A DNA stretch of 26,830 nt from Candidatus Desantisbacteria bacterium CG1_02_49_89 (GTDB taxonomy: Bacteria; Desantisbacteria; UBA1551): contig MNUP01000083.1 of assembly GCA_001871075.1 (NCBI GenBank), positions 1-26,830 of the forward strand. The letters run 5' to 3'. Below are positions 7,223-14,930 of this stretch, in pieces. The translations under genes and the position numbers were made by a program. The notes beneath the pieces were generated by a model that worked only from the letters and a program-made list of their open reading frames with translations, was not told the DNA's origin and did no database searches. The stretch's first letter is position 1. Each line of letters opens with the position of its first letter.

Positions 7223-10200
7223 ATGCGTAAAATAATATTTTTAGTTCTAATAACGTTTTTAACTTTCAACTTTCAACCTTTAACTTTTAACTGCGCGCCA
7301 GCGCAAGCGCAGGACAAGCCTCTCTGGTCCGACGACTTCACCAAAGGCGCCAGGGACTGGGAGGTCATAGCCGGCGACTGGGAAATAAAGGGCGGGAAAT
7401 GCCTTATAGCCGAACCGGCGCAGGCGTGGATCGTTTCCAGCAAGGCGCCTGACCTGGAGCAGCAGGTCCTGGAAGTGAAGATGACCGTGCAGGAAAGACT
7501 GAGCGAAGACGGCTGGTCTGTCGCCGGAATAATGATGTGGATAGACGCGGACAATTATTTCATGCTGGGGTTCACTGAGGCGCCTGATAAAAAACAGCAC
7601 TACATAGATTTTCTTGAGAACCTCGGCGGGAAATGGCAGGCTCAGCAGGAAGAGGGCACAAGGCTTAAGGCACTGAAGGAAAAGAACATGGCGCTGAACT
7701 GGAAATACAACACGGAATACAAGCTGCGTTTCGAGCTGGACAAGAAGGGGGTCACGGGAACGGTCCTGAACCCAGAAACGGACAAGGTTATTTCCCAGAG
7801 ACGCTACGAGTTCGGTGACGCGGAGGCGATACGCAGCGGCAGGTTCGGCATGCTTGTATGGGGCCAGACTGTTTCATACAGGGAACCTGCTGTCTGGAAA
7901 ACGCTTCCGGCTGTTGCGCCGGCTGCTGCTGCTCCTGCGGCTGTGCCGGCAACTCCGGCAGAGGTGAAGAAAGAAGTGAAAAAATCCGAAGGGACCCCTT
8001 TGGGGGAGGAGCCTGCTGCGGCTGCTGAACAGAAGAAGGAGGATGTTGTGAAAAAGAAATTTTCGGAAAAGATCGCGATCTTCGTTGAGCCTGACCTCGG
8101 GGCGGATAGATCCGCCGCGGAATCCTTAAAGAGCGCCCTGGACCAGGCAGGCCTGAAATCCAGGCTTATCAGCGGGGACGAGCTCTGCGACGGGGATTTT
8201 TTCAACCGCGGTAATTTTGACGTCGTAATTTTTCCCGCGGCAAAGACCTACCCCGCGGCCGGAGCGGCAAACATAGAGAAATTCCTCGCGAAAGGCGGCA
8301 ACCTTATAGCCGCGGGGGGGATCCCTTTTTCGAACCCCGCATGGAAAAAGGACAACAGGTGGATGGACAAAGAAACATTCATGCGCAGGCTCGCGGAAAT
8401 AAAAACAGAGAACATGGTCTTTGACTTTGAGGACGGAGACGTTTCAGGCTGGCAGAGAGGAGCCAACGATATGAATTCTCCCTCTGCGTTTGAGGTCCAG
8501 GACGGCGGTTTCAAGGGTTCCATGAACAGCCTGCTCATTGATATCGAGAACCTGTCCGGCTGGGATACCTGGAGGAAGGATTTCTCGGTCCCTCAGGGGC
8601 ACAACCTGTTCTGTTTCTGGGCGAAAGGCGACGACAGGACCGGGATGGTCTCGATCGAATGCGTTGAGGACGATTCTTCCAGGTGGATAGCAAGCGTCAG
8701 GATCTCGGACAAATGGGAAAAATACGCCATCTACCCGGAGGAGTTCAAATACTGGAAGGACAACCAGAGCAAGGGAAGGGGCGGCCCGAAGGACACGGTA
8801 AAGTTCGAGAACGTGAATGCTATTTCCGTGGGGCTTTCTTTCACGCACACGGCCGCGGTGGGGCCTGGACGGCACAGGCTCTGGATGGATGAGATAGGGA
8901 CCACCCAGAACACGCTTGGGAAACTTGACCAGCACAAGGAAATGGTTATCGACGGTCTGTGCCCCGCTTATAAGATGTTCCCGATGACGAATTACGCGTC
9001 AGCGAAGGTGGATGCTGGCCAGCTTTTTGTGAAGGACGCGGCAATACCCCGGGTCAAAGACCCGTTCTCATCAAGCCCCAGGCCCAAAGGGACCGGGTTC
9101 GGCAAGAAAAGAAGGATGCGTTTTATACCGTTGGTCAACGCCTATGACAAGAACGGCAAAAGATGCGGTTACCTTGCGTGGATGTTCGTCAACAATTTTT
9201 CCCCGCTGAAGGGCAGCGCGCTTGCCTGCCTCGGCATCACCCAGCAGGAGCTTTTAAAGGACAAAGCGTTCGCCGGGATGATCATTGACCTTGCGAAGAA
9301 GATGACGGACGGCGTTTATCTTTACGAGGGAGGGTCCCAGCTGCCTGTTTATTACCAGGGAGAAAGCGTGAAACTCGGGGCGCAGGTCGTGAATTTCGGC
9401 CAGAGTGAAAGCCAGGAACTTATTGCGCGGATAAAGGTCAAGCCCAGGGGTAAAGAAGAGATCGCTTTCCAGAAAGAACTGCCTGTCGTGATCGCGGACA
9501 AATCCATATCCGTGGATTGCGCCTGGGAGCCGGGCAAGTTCGCGGACAGGCTCTACGACGTCACGACCGAACTCGTCAGGAAAGGCCAGGTAATAGACAT
9601 GGCGCGGCAGGAACTGCAGGTATGGGAGCCAAAGCCGCTTGAAAAAAGGAATTACATGACCGTGAAGGACGGGGATTTTTACCTTAACGGAAAGAAATGG
9701 TACGCGCACGGCGTTAACTATATGTGCTCGACCGAAATAGCCATAGAGGACGGGGAGTATTTCGAGCAGTACTTGAGCGCACGGTCCTACGATCCCGATA
9801 TAGCGGAAGAGGACCTGGACAGGATGAAAGAAATGGGAATGAATATGGTCAGTATTTTTATATACCATCCCGCGCACAAGGCGCGCAACACCCAGGACCT
9901 TATGATGAGAAGCGAGAAACACGGAATAATGGTGAACCTTTCACTGCGGCCCAATGCCGATCCCCTGATGTTCAAGTGGAAGGAAGTAAAGGGGATGATA
10001 GAGGATATGCGCGCGGCTGAGTTCGACGTTCTTTTCGCCTATGACCTTGCCTGGGAGCGCACCTGGGGCACGTACGAATCCAGCTACGGGAACGCGAAAG
10101 GCAGGAAAGGATATGACAAAGAATGGGAGAAATGGATCATAGAAAGGTACGGCAGCATAGAGAACGCTGAAAAAGATTGGGAATTCCCGATCCCCAAAAA

Positions 10201-11452
10201 AGGCAAGGCAATCACCGGTCCGTCCGACCATCAGGTGCGGGAGGAAGGCGAGTGGCTGAAAATGGTCAGCGCTTACCGCAGGTTCGTGGACGACTTCGTG
10301 AGCAAGAAGTGCACTATCGCGACGCGTCTCATAAAAAGCATTGATCCGTACCATTTTGTGAGTTTCAGGATGGCGCATTCAGGCGATCCCACTGTCGCGC
10401 CCGAGGCATACGGCTACGATTTCAGGGCGTTCAGGTCCTTTGAGCTTGTGGAGCCTGAAGGGTACGGCAGGATAGGTGACTGGAACCGGGTGCGGGACGG
10501 AGCGTTCACCACCACTTACGCGAGATACACCGCTCCGGGAAGAGCGGTGATGTGGGCTGAGTTCGGGAACACGTCATGGTCAGGCACGAATTTCGGCCTT
10601 GCCCCTAACGTTGAAGCAGGCAAGGGGAAGCTTTACGACGATTTCTACAAAATGATAGTTATTTCCTATGCGAACGGAAGTTCATGCTGGTGGTTCCCGG
10701 GCGGGTTCAGGTTCGGGGAGAACAGCGATTTCGGGATAATAGGCCCTGACGGCTCCTGGCGCCCCACAACAGAGATGATAAGCAAATACGCGCCGCAGAT
10801 CACAACCCCGCGCCCGATGCCTGAAGTGGCAAAGTGGTTCGTGGTGGACAGGGACCTGACAGTGCGGGGGATAGCCGGAGTTTACGAAAAGATAAAGGAC
10901 GAATACTGGAGACTGCTTGACGCGGGCAAGTTGCCCGGGCTGAAAGACGAGGCAACAGGCACGAATTCGCTGAACACTCCCTTGAAAGCTGTGGGGAACG
11001 TGGAGTATAACGGCACAAACCCGCCCAAGTACCTGAATGCCGAGTTTAACTATGTCAGGATAAAGGTTGGAGTAGAGCCTTCCCTGCCCGCCAACGTATT
11101 AGTGGAGGGAGGCTCGTGGATTGAAGTTGAGGATGGCGCTCAAATAGAAGTTGCGGCCGGTGCTCCGGTGCAGTGCGTTGCATCCGCGGGAAATCTGCAG
11201 TCCGCGGCATGGATCGCGCCTGCGAATGCGAAGGGCGCGAAAGGCGCGGTTTACCTCTCAACCCCGAAAGAATCCGAGATACAGGCAAAGGCCGGGATAG
11301 CGAAAGACGCACCCTATTTTGCGGACGCGGATGTTCCTGAGTTCTTGCTGAGCAAGGGCATAAGCAAGGAAACGAAGGTGGTCCTGCAGATGACCGCGCT
11401 TGACCGTGCCTGGTTCGGCGAAAAGATCGAATTCACCCTGGTACCTAAATAA
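7223..11452 (+). CDS. Secreted multidomain glycoside hydrolase, clan GH-A-like (intact paralog)
   Basis: The start is ATG 7223 because AGGGGG lies 5-6 nt upstream and the protein then begins with a signal peptide (basic MRK, hydrophobic core, AQA/QD cleavage near residue 29); 1409 aa. Domains: jelly-roll LamG/DUF1080-like (about 33-230), A/P/E/K linker (about 232-283), Rossmann/flavodoxin-like (about 284-385), carbohydrate-binding-like beta sandwich (about 397-565), Ig-like (about 720-810), TIM barrel (about 812-1190), beta C-terminal domain. Putative catalytic glutamates are E945 (DLAWERTW) and E1113 (MWAEFGNT), equivalent to E720 and E877 of the upstream paralog. WWFPGGFRFGENSDFGIIG is shared almost exactly. 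Likely acts on a polysaccharide outside the inner membrane; substrate unknown. Part of the signal-peptide coding sequence (7260-7292) consists of the genomic word AACTTTCAAC. Confidence 0.87.
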   Translation: MRKIIFLVLITFLTFNFQPLTFNCAPAQAQDKPLWSDDFTKGARDWEVIAGDWEIKGGKCLIAEPAQAWIVSSKAPDLEQQVLEVKMTVQERLSEDGWSVAGIMMWIDADNYFMLGFTEAPDKKQHYIDFLENLGGKWQAQQEEGTRLKALKEKNMALNWKYNTEYKLRFELDKKGVTGTVLNPETDKVISQRRYEFGDAEAIRSGRFGMLVWGQTVSYREPAVWKTLPAVAPAAAAPAAVPATPAEVKKEVKKSEGTPLGEEPAAAAEQKKEDVVKKKFSEKIAIFVEPDLGADRSAAESLKSALDQAGLKSRLISGDELCDGDFFNRGNFDVVIFPAAKTYPAAGAANIEKFLAKGGNLIAAGGIPFSNPAWKKDNRWMDKETFMRRLAEIKTENMVFDFEDGDVSGWQRGANDMNSPSAFEVQDGGFKGSMNSLLIDIENLSGWDTWRKDFSVPQGHNLFCFWAKGDDRTGMVSIECVEDDSSRWIASVRISDKWEKYAIYPEEFKYWKDNQSKGRGGPKDTVKFENVNAISVGLSFTHTAAVGPGRHRLWMDEIGTTQNTLGKLDQHKEMVIDGLCPAYKMFPMTNYASAKVDAGQLFVKDAAIPRVKDPFSSSPRPKGTGFGKKRRMRFIPLVNAYDKNGKRCGYLAWMFVNNFSPLKGSALACLGITQQELLKDKAFAGMIIDLAKKMTDGVYLYEGGSQLPVYYQGESVKLGAQVVNFGQSESQELIARIKVKPRGKEEIAFQKELPVVIADKSISVDCAWEPGKFADRLYDVTTELVRKGQVIDMARQELQVWEPKPLEKRNYMTVKDGDFYLNGKKWYAHGVNYMCSTEIAIEDGEYFEQYLSARSYDPDIAEEDLDRMKEMGMNMVSIFIYHPAHKARNTQDLMMRSEKHGIMVNLSLRPNADPLMFKWKEVKGMIEDMRAAEFDVLFAYDLAWERTWGTYESSYGNAKGRKGYDKEWEKWIIERYGSIENAEKDWEFPIPKKGKAITGPSDHQVREEGEWLKMVSAYRRFVDDFVSKKCTIATRLIKSIDPYHFVSFRMAHSGDPTVAPEAYGYDFRAFRSFELVEPEGYGRIGDWNRVRDGAFTTTYARYTAPGRAVMWAEFGNTSWSGTNFGLAPNVEAGKGKLYDDFYKMIVISYANGSSCWWFPGGFRFGENSDFGIIGPDGSWRPTTEMISKYAPQITTPRPMPEVAKWFVVDRDLTVRGIAGVYEKIKDEYWRLLDAGKLPGLKDEATGTNSLNTPLKAVGNVEYNGTNPPKYLNAEFNYVRIKVGVEPSLPANVLVEGGSWIEVEDGAQIEVAAGAPVQCVASAGNLQSAAWIAPANAKGAKGAVYLSTPKESEIQAKAGIAKDAPYFADADVPEFLLSKGISKETKVVLQMTALDRAWFGEKIEFTLVPK

Positions 11453-11725
11453 CGTTCATCGTGCATCGCCCTGGCGGGTCGCGCATCGTCAAAAATAACC
11501 ACAGAGGCACAGAGGCACGGAGAAAAATTTCCACGAAAGCACTCCGCCCGTCTTCCAGCGGGCGAGACTTCGCCCACCTGAAAGGATGGGTGAGGAAACC
11601 ACGAAGGCACGAATGATTCAACTTCTTCCTCTCCCTTGACGGGAGAGGAAAGAGGTGAGGGTGGATTAAGCGTAACTCAGGGCTTTTCGAAGACCCGCCA
11701 ATCTTTAAGGAGGGAGCCCTGATTA
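11453..11725. repeat. Gene-free 296-bp gap made of nested repeat elements
   Basis: In order: CGTTCATCGTGCATCG words; CCACAGAGGCACAGAGG words; a hairpin cluster (CCGCCCGTCTTCCAGCGGGC, then GGCGAGACTTCGCCC) interrupting the CCACGAAAGCAC...CCACGAAGGCAC word; a CCTCTCCCTTGACGGGAGAGG palindrome at about 11630-11651 followed by AGAGGTGAGGGTG; and an inverted repeat TCAGGGCT (11677-11684) / AGCCCTGA (11715-11722). No gene is visible. Confidence 0.7.
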
Positions 11726-11748
11726 ATTGAAAATACGAGGAGCATCCC

Positions 11749-13272
11749 ATTCGCATAAAAAAAGTAATTTTAATCTTGGCGACTATTTTGTTCTGCGTGG
11801 TTTCAGCGCTTGCTGATGTAACCCTGCGCACGCCATTTAAAAACCACGCGGTTTTCCAGCGGGGTATAAAGATCCCGGTTTGGGGCACGGCTGACCCTGG
11901 CGAGAAGGTCTTGGTTGAACTTGGGAAACAAAAAGCAAACGCTGTTGCAGATGCCGCGGGAAAATGGATGGCAAGGCTGGATCCGATGGAAGCGGGCGGG
12001 CCGTTTGAAATGACGGTCAAAGGCAGCAACGAGATAACCGTTACGGACATTCTTATCGGCGACGTCTGGATCTGTTCCGGGCAGTCCAACATGGAATTTC
12101 AGGTGAACAGCGGGCTAAACGCCCGGCAGGAGGTAGCGGAGGCGGATTATCCGGAGATAAGGTTCCTGGCAGTGACAAAGAAGGTCGCGGACGAACCGCA
12201 GGAAAGCACGTGGGGTTCCTGGACTTTGTGCAGCCCGAAATCTGCCGGAGGATTCTCGGCAGTCGGGTATTTCTTCGGAAGGGAATTATACAGGGAGTTG
12301 AAAGTCCCTATAGGCCTGATAAACAGTTCCTGGGGTGGAACGCCGATCGAAGCGTGGATGAGCCGGGAGGTCCTTGAATCAGAGCCTTCATTTAAGGTAT
12401 TTATCACGCGCTGGGAAAGGGCAAAGGAAAGTTACGACAGGCAGAGGCAGAGATATGAAGAACAGCTCGCTGAATGGGATATTCTTTCAGAGAGCGCGGC
12501 GCTTGCGGGAGAGCCTGCTCCTAAAAGGCCCAAACCGCCCGTAGCGCTTAACGAATTCCTGATGAAACCGGCCTGCCTTTTCAACGGGATGATCTACCCG
12601 CTCATACCGTTCGGCATCAAAGGCGCCATATGGTACCAGGGAGAATCCAACGCGGGCGAAGCGCGCAAGTACCAGAAACTTTTTCCGGCCATGATCCGGG
12701 ACTGGCGCAGCCGCTGGAACCAGGGGGATTTCGGTTTCATGTTCGTGCAGCTCGCGAATTTTATGGCGGTCCAGAAAAGGCCGTCGGAAGGCGGTTGGGC
12801 TGAACTGCGCGAGGCGCAGCTCATGACGCTCTCAGTGCCGAAAACCGGAATGGCGGTGATAACCGATATCGGGGACGAAAAAGACATTCATCCCAAAAAT
12901 AAGCAGGATGTCGGGAAAAGGCTCGCACTCGCGGCGCTGGGGACCGTCTACGACAAAAAGATCGTTTATTACGGCCCTATATACGATTCCATGAAAGTCG
13001 AGGGGAGCAAGATCCGCCTGAGTTTCAAGCATGCCGGGACCGGCCTGGCTGTAAAAGAGGGTGAGGAGCTGAAAGGATTCGCGATCTGCGGGGAAAACAA
13101 GAGTTTCAAGTGGGCGAACGTGCAGATTGACGGGAACACGGTCCTTGCCTGGAACGACGAAATAGAGATACCGGTTGCAATAAGGTACGGCTGGGCGAAC
13201 AACCCTATCGGCAACCTATATAATAAGGAAGGCCTTCCCGCAACACCCTTTAGAACTGACGCGCCAAATTGA
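11749..13272 (+). CDS. Secreted sialate O-acetylesterase (SASA family)
   Basis: Removes O-acetyl groups from sialic acids or other acetylated sugars by an SGNH-type serine esterase mechanism. With the start at 11749 the protein has 507 aa; the catalytic block SGQSNM gives S113, and DIHPKNK gives the D379/H381 pair. The Glu-, Arg- and Lys-rich insert at about 225-270 is familiar in large SASA members. Start choice: there is no ATG, GTG or TTG between the in-frame TGA at 11728 and a TTG at 11776, and that TTG lies in the middle of a clear signal peptide (IRIKKVILILATILFCVV, then SALA/D). ATT 11749 has GAGGAG 6 nt upstream, so a rare ATT start is most likely. An indel in the A7 run at 11757-11763, linking to TTG 11727, is the alternative. 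It follows the large hydrolase and probably helps deacetylate its substrate. Confidence 0.88.
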   Translation: MRIKKVILILATILFCVVSALADVTLRTPFKNHAVFQRGIKIPVWGTADPGEKVLVELGKQKANAVADAAGKWMARLDPMEAGGPFEMTVKGSNEITVTDILIGDVWICSGQSNMEFQVNSGLNARQEVAEADYPEIRFLAVTKKVADEPQESTWGSWTLCSPKSAGGFSAVGYFFGRELYRELKVPIGLINSSWGGTPIEAWMSREVLESEPSFKVFITRWERAKESYDRQRQRYEEQLAEWDILSESAALAGEPAPKRPKPPVALNEFLMKPACLFNGMIYPLIPFGIKGAIWYQGESNAGEARKYQKLFPAMIRDWRSRWNQGDFGFMFVQLANFMAVQKRPSEGGWAELREAQLMTLSVPKTGMAVITDIGDEKDIHPKNKQDVGKRLALAALGTVYDKKIVYYGPIYDSMKVEGSKIRLSFKHAGTGLAVKEGEELKGFAICGENKSFKWANVQIDGNTVLAWNDEIEIPVAIRYGWANNPIGNLYNKEGLPATPFRTDAPN

Positions 13273-13331
13273 ATAAAAGGCGCTCAATAGTCCAATAGTT
13301 CATTAGCTCATTCGTATTCGTAAAACATCAT

Positions 13332-13883
13332 ATGGATTTTAAGACCGTATTAAAAATATTGCTTAAGAACTTCCGTAAAGAAAATATCCGCTATGCGTTG
13401 ATAGGCGGTTTTGCTCTTGGCGCGCTTGATACTCCGCGCTCGACCGTTGATATTGATTTCCTTGTTCATCTTGACGACATGCCGAAGGTTGACGAGATCA
13501 TGAAAGGCAGCGGTTACGAATGCAGGTTTAAGAGCGGGAATGTTTCGCAATACGTTTCACCGCTTGAAATGTTCGGGGAAGTGGATTTCCTGCACGCTTT
13601 CAGAAAAACCGCGGTAGCCATGCTTGAAAGAGCGGTTGAAAAAGATATTTTTAAGAAATTAAAAATCAGAGTTCTTCAGCCCGAGGACATAATAGGCCTG
13701 AAAATACAGGCGGCCGCCAATGACGAGAACAGAGTTGAACGGGAATATTCGGACATAGGAACGCTGATGAAGAATTACGGGAAGAAATTAAACTGGGATC
13801 TTTTAGAAGAATATTTTAGCATATTTAAAGAGAAAAAAAGATTCTCGGATCTAAAAAAGAGGTATCATAATGCTGAGCGCTGA
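13332..13883 (+). CDS. Nucleotidyltransferase of the MNT/AbiEii-like superfamily
   Basis: 183 aa. The nucleotidyltransferase signature is complete: G25-G26 (LIGGFALGAL), D40-x-D42 (TVDIDFLV) and a third acidic residue D85 (GEVDFLHAF), so it is likely active in transferring a nucleotide to a protein, RNA or small molecule. The C-terminal helical half (PEDIIGLKIQAAANDENR) resembles DUF6036/AbiEii-type stand-alone enzymes. There is no strong Shine-Dalgarno before the ATG. It overlaps the next gene by 14 nt, so the two are translationally coupled. Such pairs are often toxin-antitoxin-like; which partner is toxic, if either, cannot be told from sequence. Confidence 0.8.
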   Translation: MDFKTVLKILLKNFRKENIRYALIGGFALGALDTPRSTVDIDFLVHLDDMPKVDEIMKGSGYECRFKSGNVSQYVSPLEMFGEVDFLHAFRKTAVAMLERAVEKDIFKKLKIRVLQPEDIIGLKIQAAANDENRVEREYSDIGTLMKNYGKKLNWDLLEEYFSIFKEKKRFSDLKKRYHNAER

Positions 13884-14091
13884 AATCAAGAAAGAAATGC
13901 GGGAGCTTGCAAGATCATCCAGACTCCGGGAAGATATGAGATATGTAGCAGAGGGCAGGCACAATCCGTTTTTCGTAGATGGTAAAACGGACATGAACCG
14001 CCTGATCGAATTCCTGACAGAGTCAAACGCGTTTATAAACCATAAGCGCCGGCCTTTCCGCCGCATTAAAGATAAGATCATGAAATTATAA
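13870..14091 (+). CDS. Small charged protein coupled to the nucleotidyltransferase
   Basis: 73 aa, starting inside the last codons of the upstream gene with AGAGGT about 7 nt before its ATG. Rich in Arg, Lys and Glu, with the pattern RxREDMRYVxEGRHNPFxVDGKxDMNRLIEFL and ending FINHKRRPFRRIKDKIMKL. I recall similar short proteins next to nucleotidyltransferases in candidate-phylum genomes, but no function is assigned to them. The overlap suggests a two-protein unit, possibly antitoxin-like or a substrate-recognition partner; this is inference. Confidence 0.7.
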   Translation: MLSAEIKKEMRELARSSRLREDMRYVAEGRHNPFFVDGKTDMNRLIEFLTESNAFINHKRRPFRRIKDKIMKL

Positions 14092-14201
14092 TTTTGTTTT
14101 ACTAAAGACCACCCGTATTTACCGCAAACGTTTGTTTTTCGGATTTAGCAGTTCCTTGTAAACTTGTAAACTTATAAACTCTGCAAACTGTTTATTTTTA
14201 C

Positions 14202-14340
14202 GAAATCGGGGCGTAGCCCGCCCAGCAAGATTGGCGGGTAAACTCCTCAAAAGTGGAATTGTCATAATTCGGGAAATCGGGGCGTAGCCCGCCCAGCAAG
14301 ATTGGCGGGTAAACTCCTCCTGTTTAGCGCACACGCTTAC
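14202..14340 (+). repeat. Two tRNA-Pro-derived mosaic repeats
   Basis: An exact 47-nt direct repeat at 14202-14248 and 14273-14319 (71 bp apart). Each copy begins with the first 11 nt of the downstream tRNA (CGGGGCGTAGC) and continues into the CCCGCC...GGCGGG hairpin and TAAACTCCTC. The second copy also carries TAGCGCACACGCTT (14325-14338), an exact 14-nt match to tRNA positions 14404-14417. It therefore looks like a tRNA whose D-loop was replaced by a hairpin element. No functional cloverleaf can form. Confidence 0.8.
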
Positions 14341-14383
14341 GGCGGGTAAACTGTAAAAGTGGAATAATCGTTAATCAGTGAAT

Positions 14384-14457
14384 CGGGGCGTAGCGCAGCC
14401 TGGTAGCGCACACGCTTGGGGTGCGTGGGGTCATGGGTTCAAATCCCGTCGCCCCGA
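14384..14457 (+). tRNA. tRNA-Pro (anticodon GGG)
   Basis: A complete 74-nt cloverleaf can be drawn. Acceptor CGGGGCG pairs with CGCCCCG; D stem GCGC/GCGC with loop AGCCTGGTA; anticodon stem CACGC/GCGTG with loop TTGGGGT and anticodon GGG at 14418-14420; variable loop GGGTC; T stem ATGGG/CCCGT with TTCAAAT loop; discriminator A at 14457. CCA is not encoded. The GGG anticodon reads CCC/CCU proline codons. Confidence 0.96.
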
Positions 14458-14598
14458 TTGATTTTCTGCTTTGCAGAAAATCTGGAGTCCCGATGTTACA
14501 TCGGGACGGTCTATTGCTCAATTTTCTATTTTCGGAAAGATTTGTCGCCACTTCGGCGACCCGCCGATGAGGCGGGAAGCCAACTTTCGCGCATCCAT
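14446..14598. repeat. 153-bp direct repeat, copy 1 (begins in tRNA-Pro 3' end)
   Basis: Identical to 14743-14895 apart from one base (C at 14454, T at 14751), offset 297 bp. It starts with the last 12 nt of the tRNA, then TTTTCTGC-TTT-GCAGAAAA and GTCCCGATGTTACATCGGGAC hairpins and a CCCGCC-GATGA-GGCGGG hairpin. Short ORFs through it are translation artefacts of a tRNA-associated repeat. Confidence 0.9.
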
Positions 14599-14742
14599 AC
14601 GGATGAAAAGCCCGAAGGGCGTCAGCGAAAGTGGCCGGCTTCGGATGGTGAGTGGTCCGACGAATAAGTCGGACCGAGTTACGAACGCCACCGAGATGGT
14701 GAGGTGGCCGGGCGAGCAGAGCGACGAGGGAGAAGAAATCCT
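14599..14742. other. Spacer between the tRNA-associated direct repeats
   Basis: A 144-bp GC-rich spacer with several hairpins, for example GGTCCGAC-GAATAA-GTCGGACC and CCACC-GAGAT-GGTG. I see no credible gene: the open frames have no ribosome binding site and run into the repeats. Confidence 0.6.
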
Positions 14743-14895
14743 CCGTCGCCTCGATTGATTTTCTGCTTTGCAGAAAATCTGGAGTCCCGATGTTACATCG
14801 GGACGGTCTATTGCTCAATTTTCTATTTTCGGAAAGATTTGTCGCCACTTCGGCGACCCGCCGATGAGGCGGGAAGCCAACTTTCGCGCATCCAT
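14743..14895. repeat. 153-bp direct repeat, copy 2 (border of the AT-rich island)
   Basis: The second copy of the repeat at 14446-14598. It carries a 12-nt duplicate of the tRNA 3' end (CGTCGCC-T-CGA, one mismatch). Base composition drops sharply to AT-rich immediately after its end at 14895. Confidence 0.9.
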
Positions 14896-14930
14896 TATTA
14901 AAAATAGAAAAAACAAGCATCTAGGAAAAA

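Noticed and set aside
9254-9922. Minus-strand open frame (222 aa) inside the intact hydrolase
   Set aside because: It lies opposite conserved hydrolase domains that align with the paralog; no start signal and no recognisable family.
14202-14895. CRISPR array
   Set aside because: Only two repeat units of each kind with unequal, non-spacer-like content, and no cas genes nearby.
14375-14920. Open frames on both strands through the tRNA-Pro and its direct repeats (for example ending ATGFEPMTP... on the minus strand)
   Set aside because: They are translations of the tRNA gene and of the repeated hairpins after it. They duplicate with the repeat and have no ribosome binding site.
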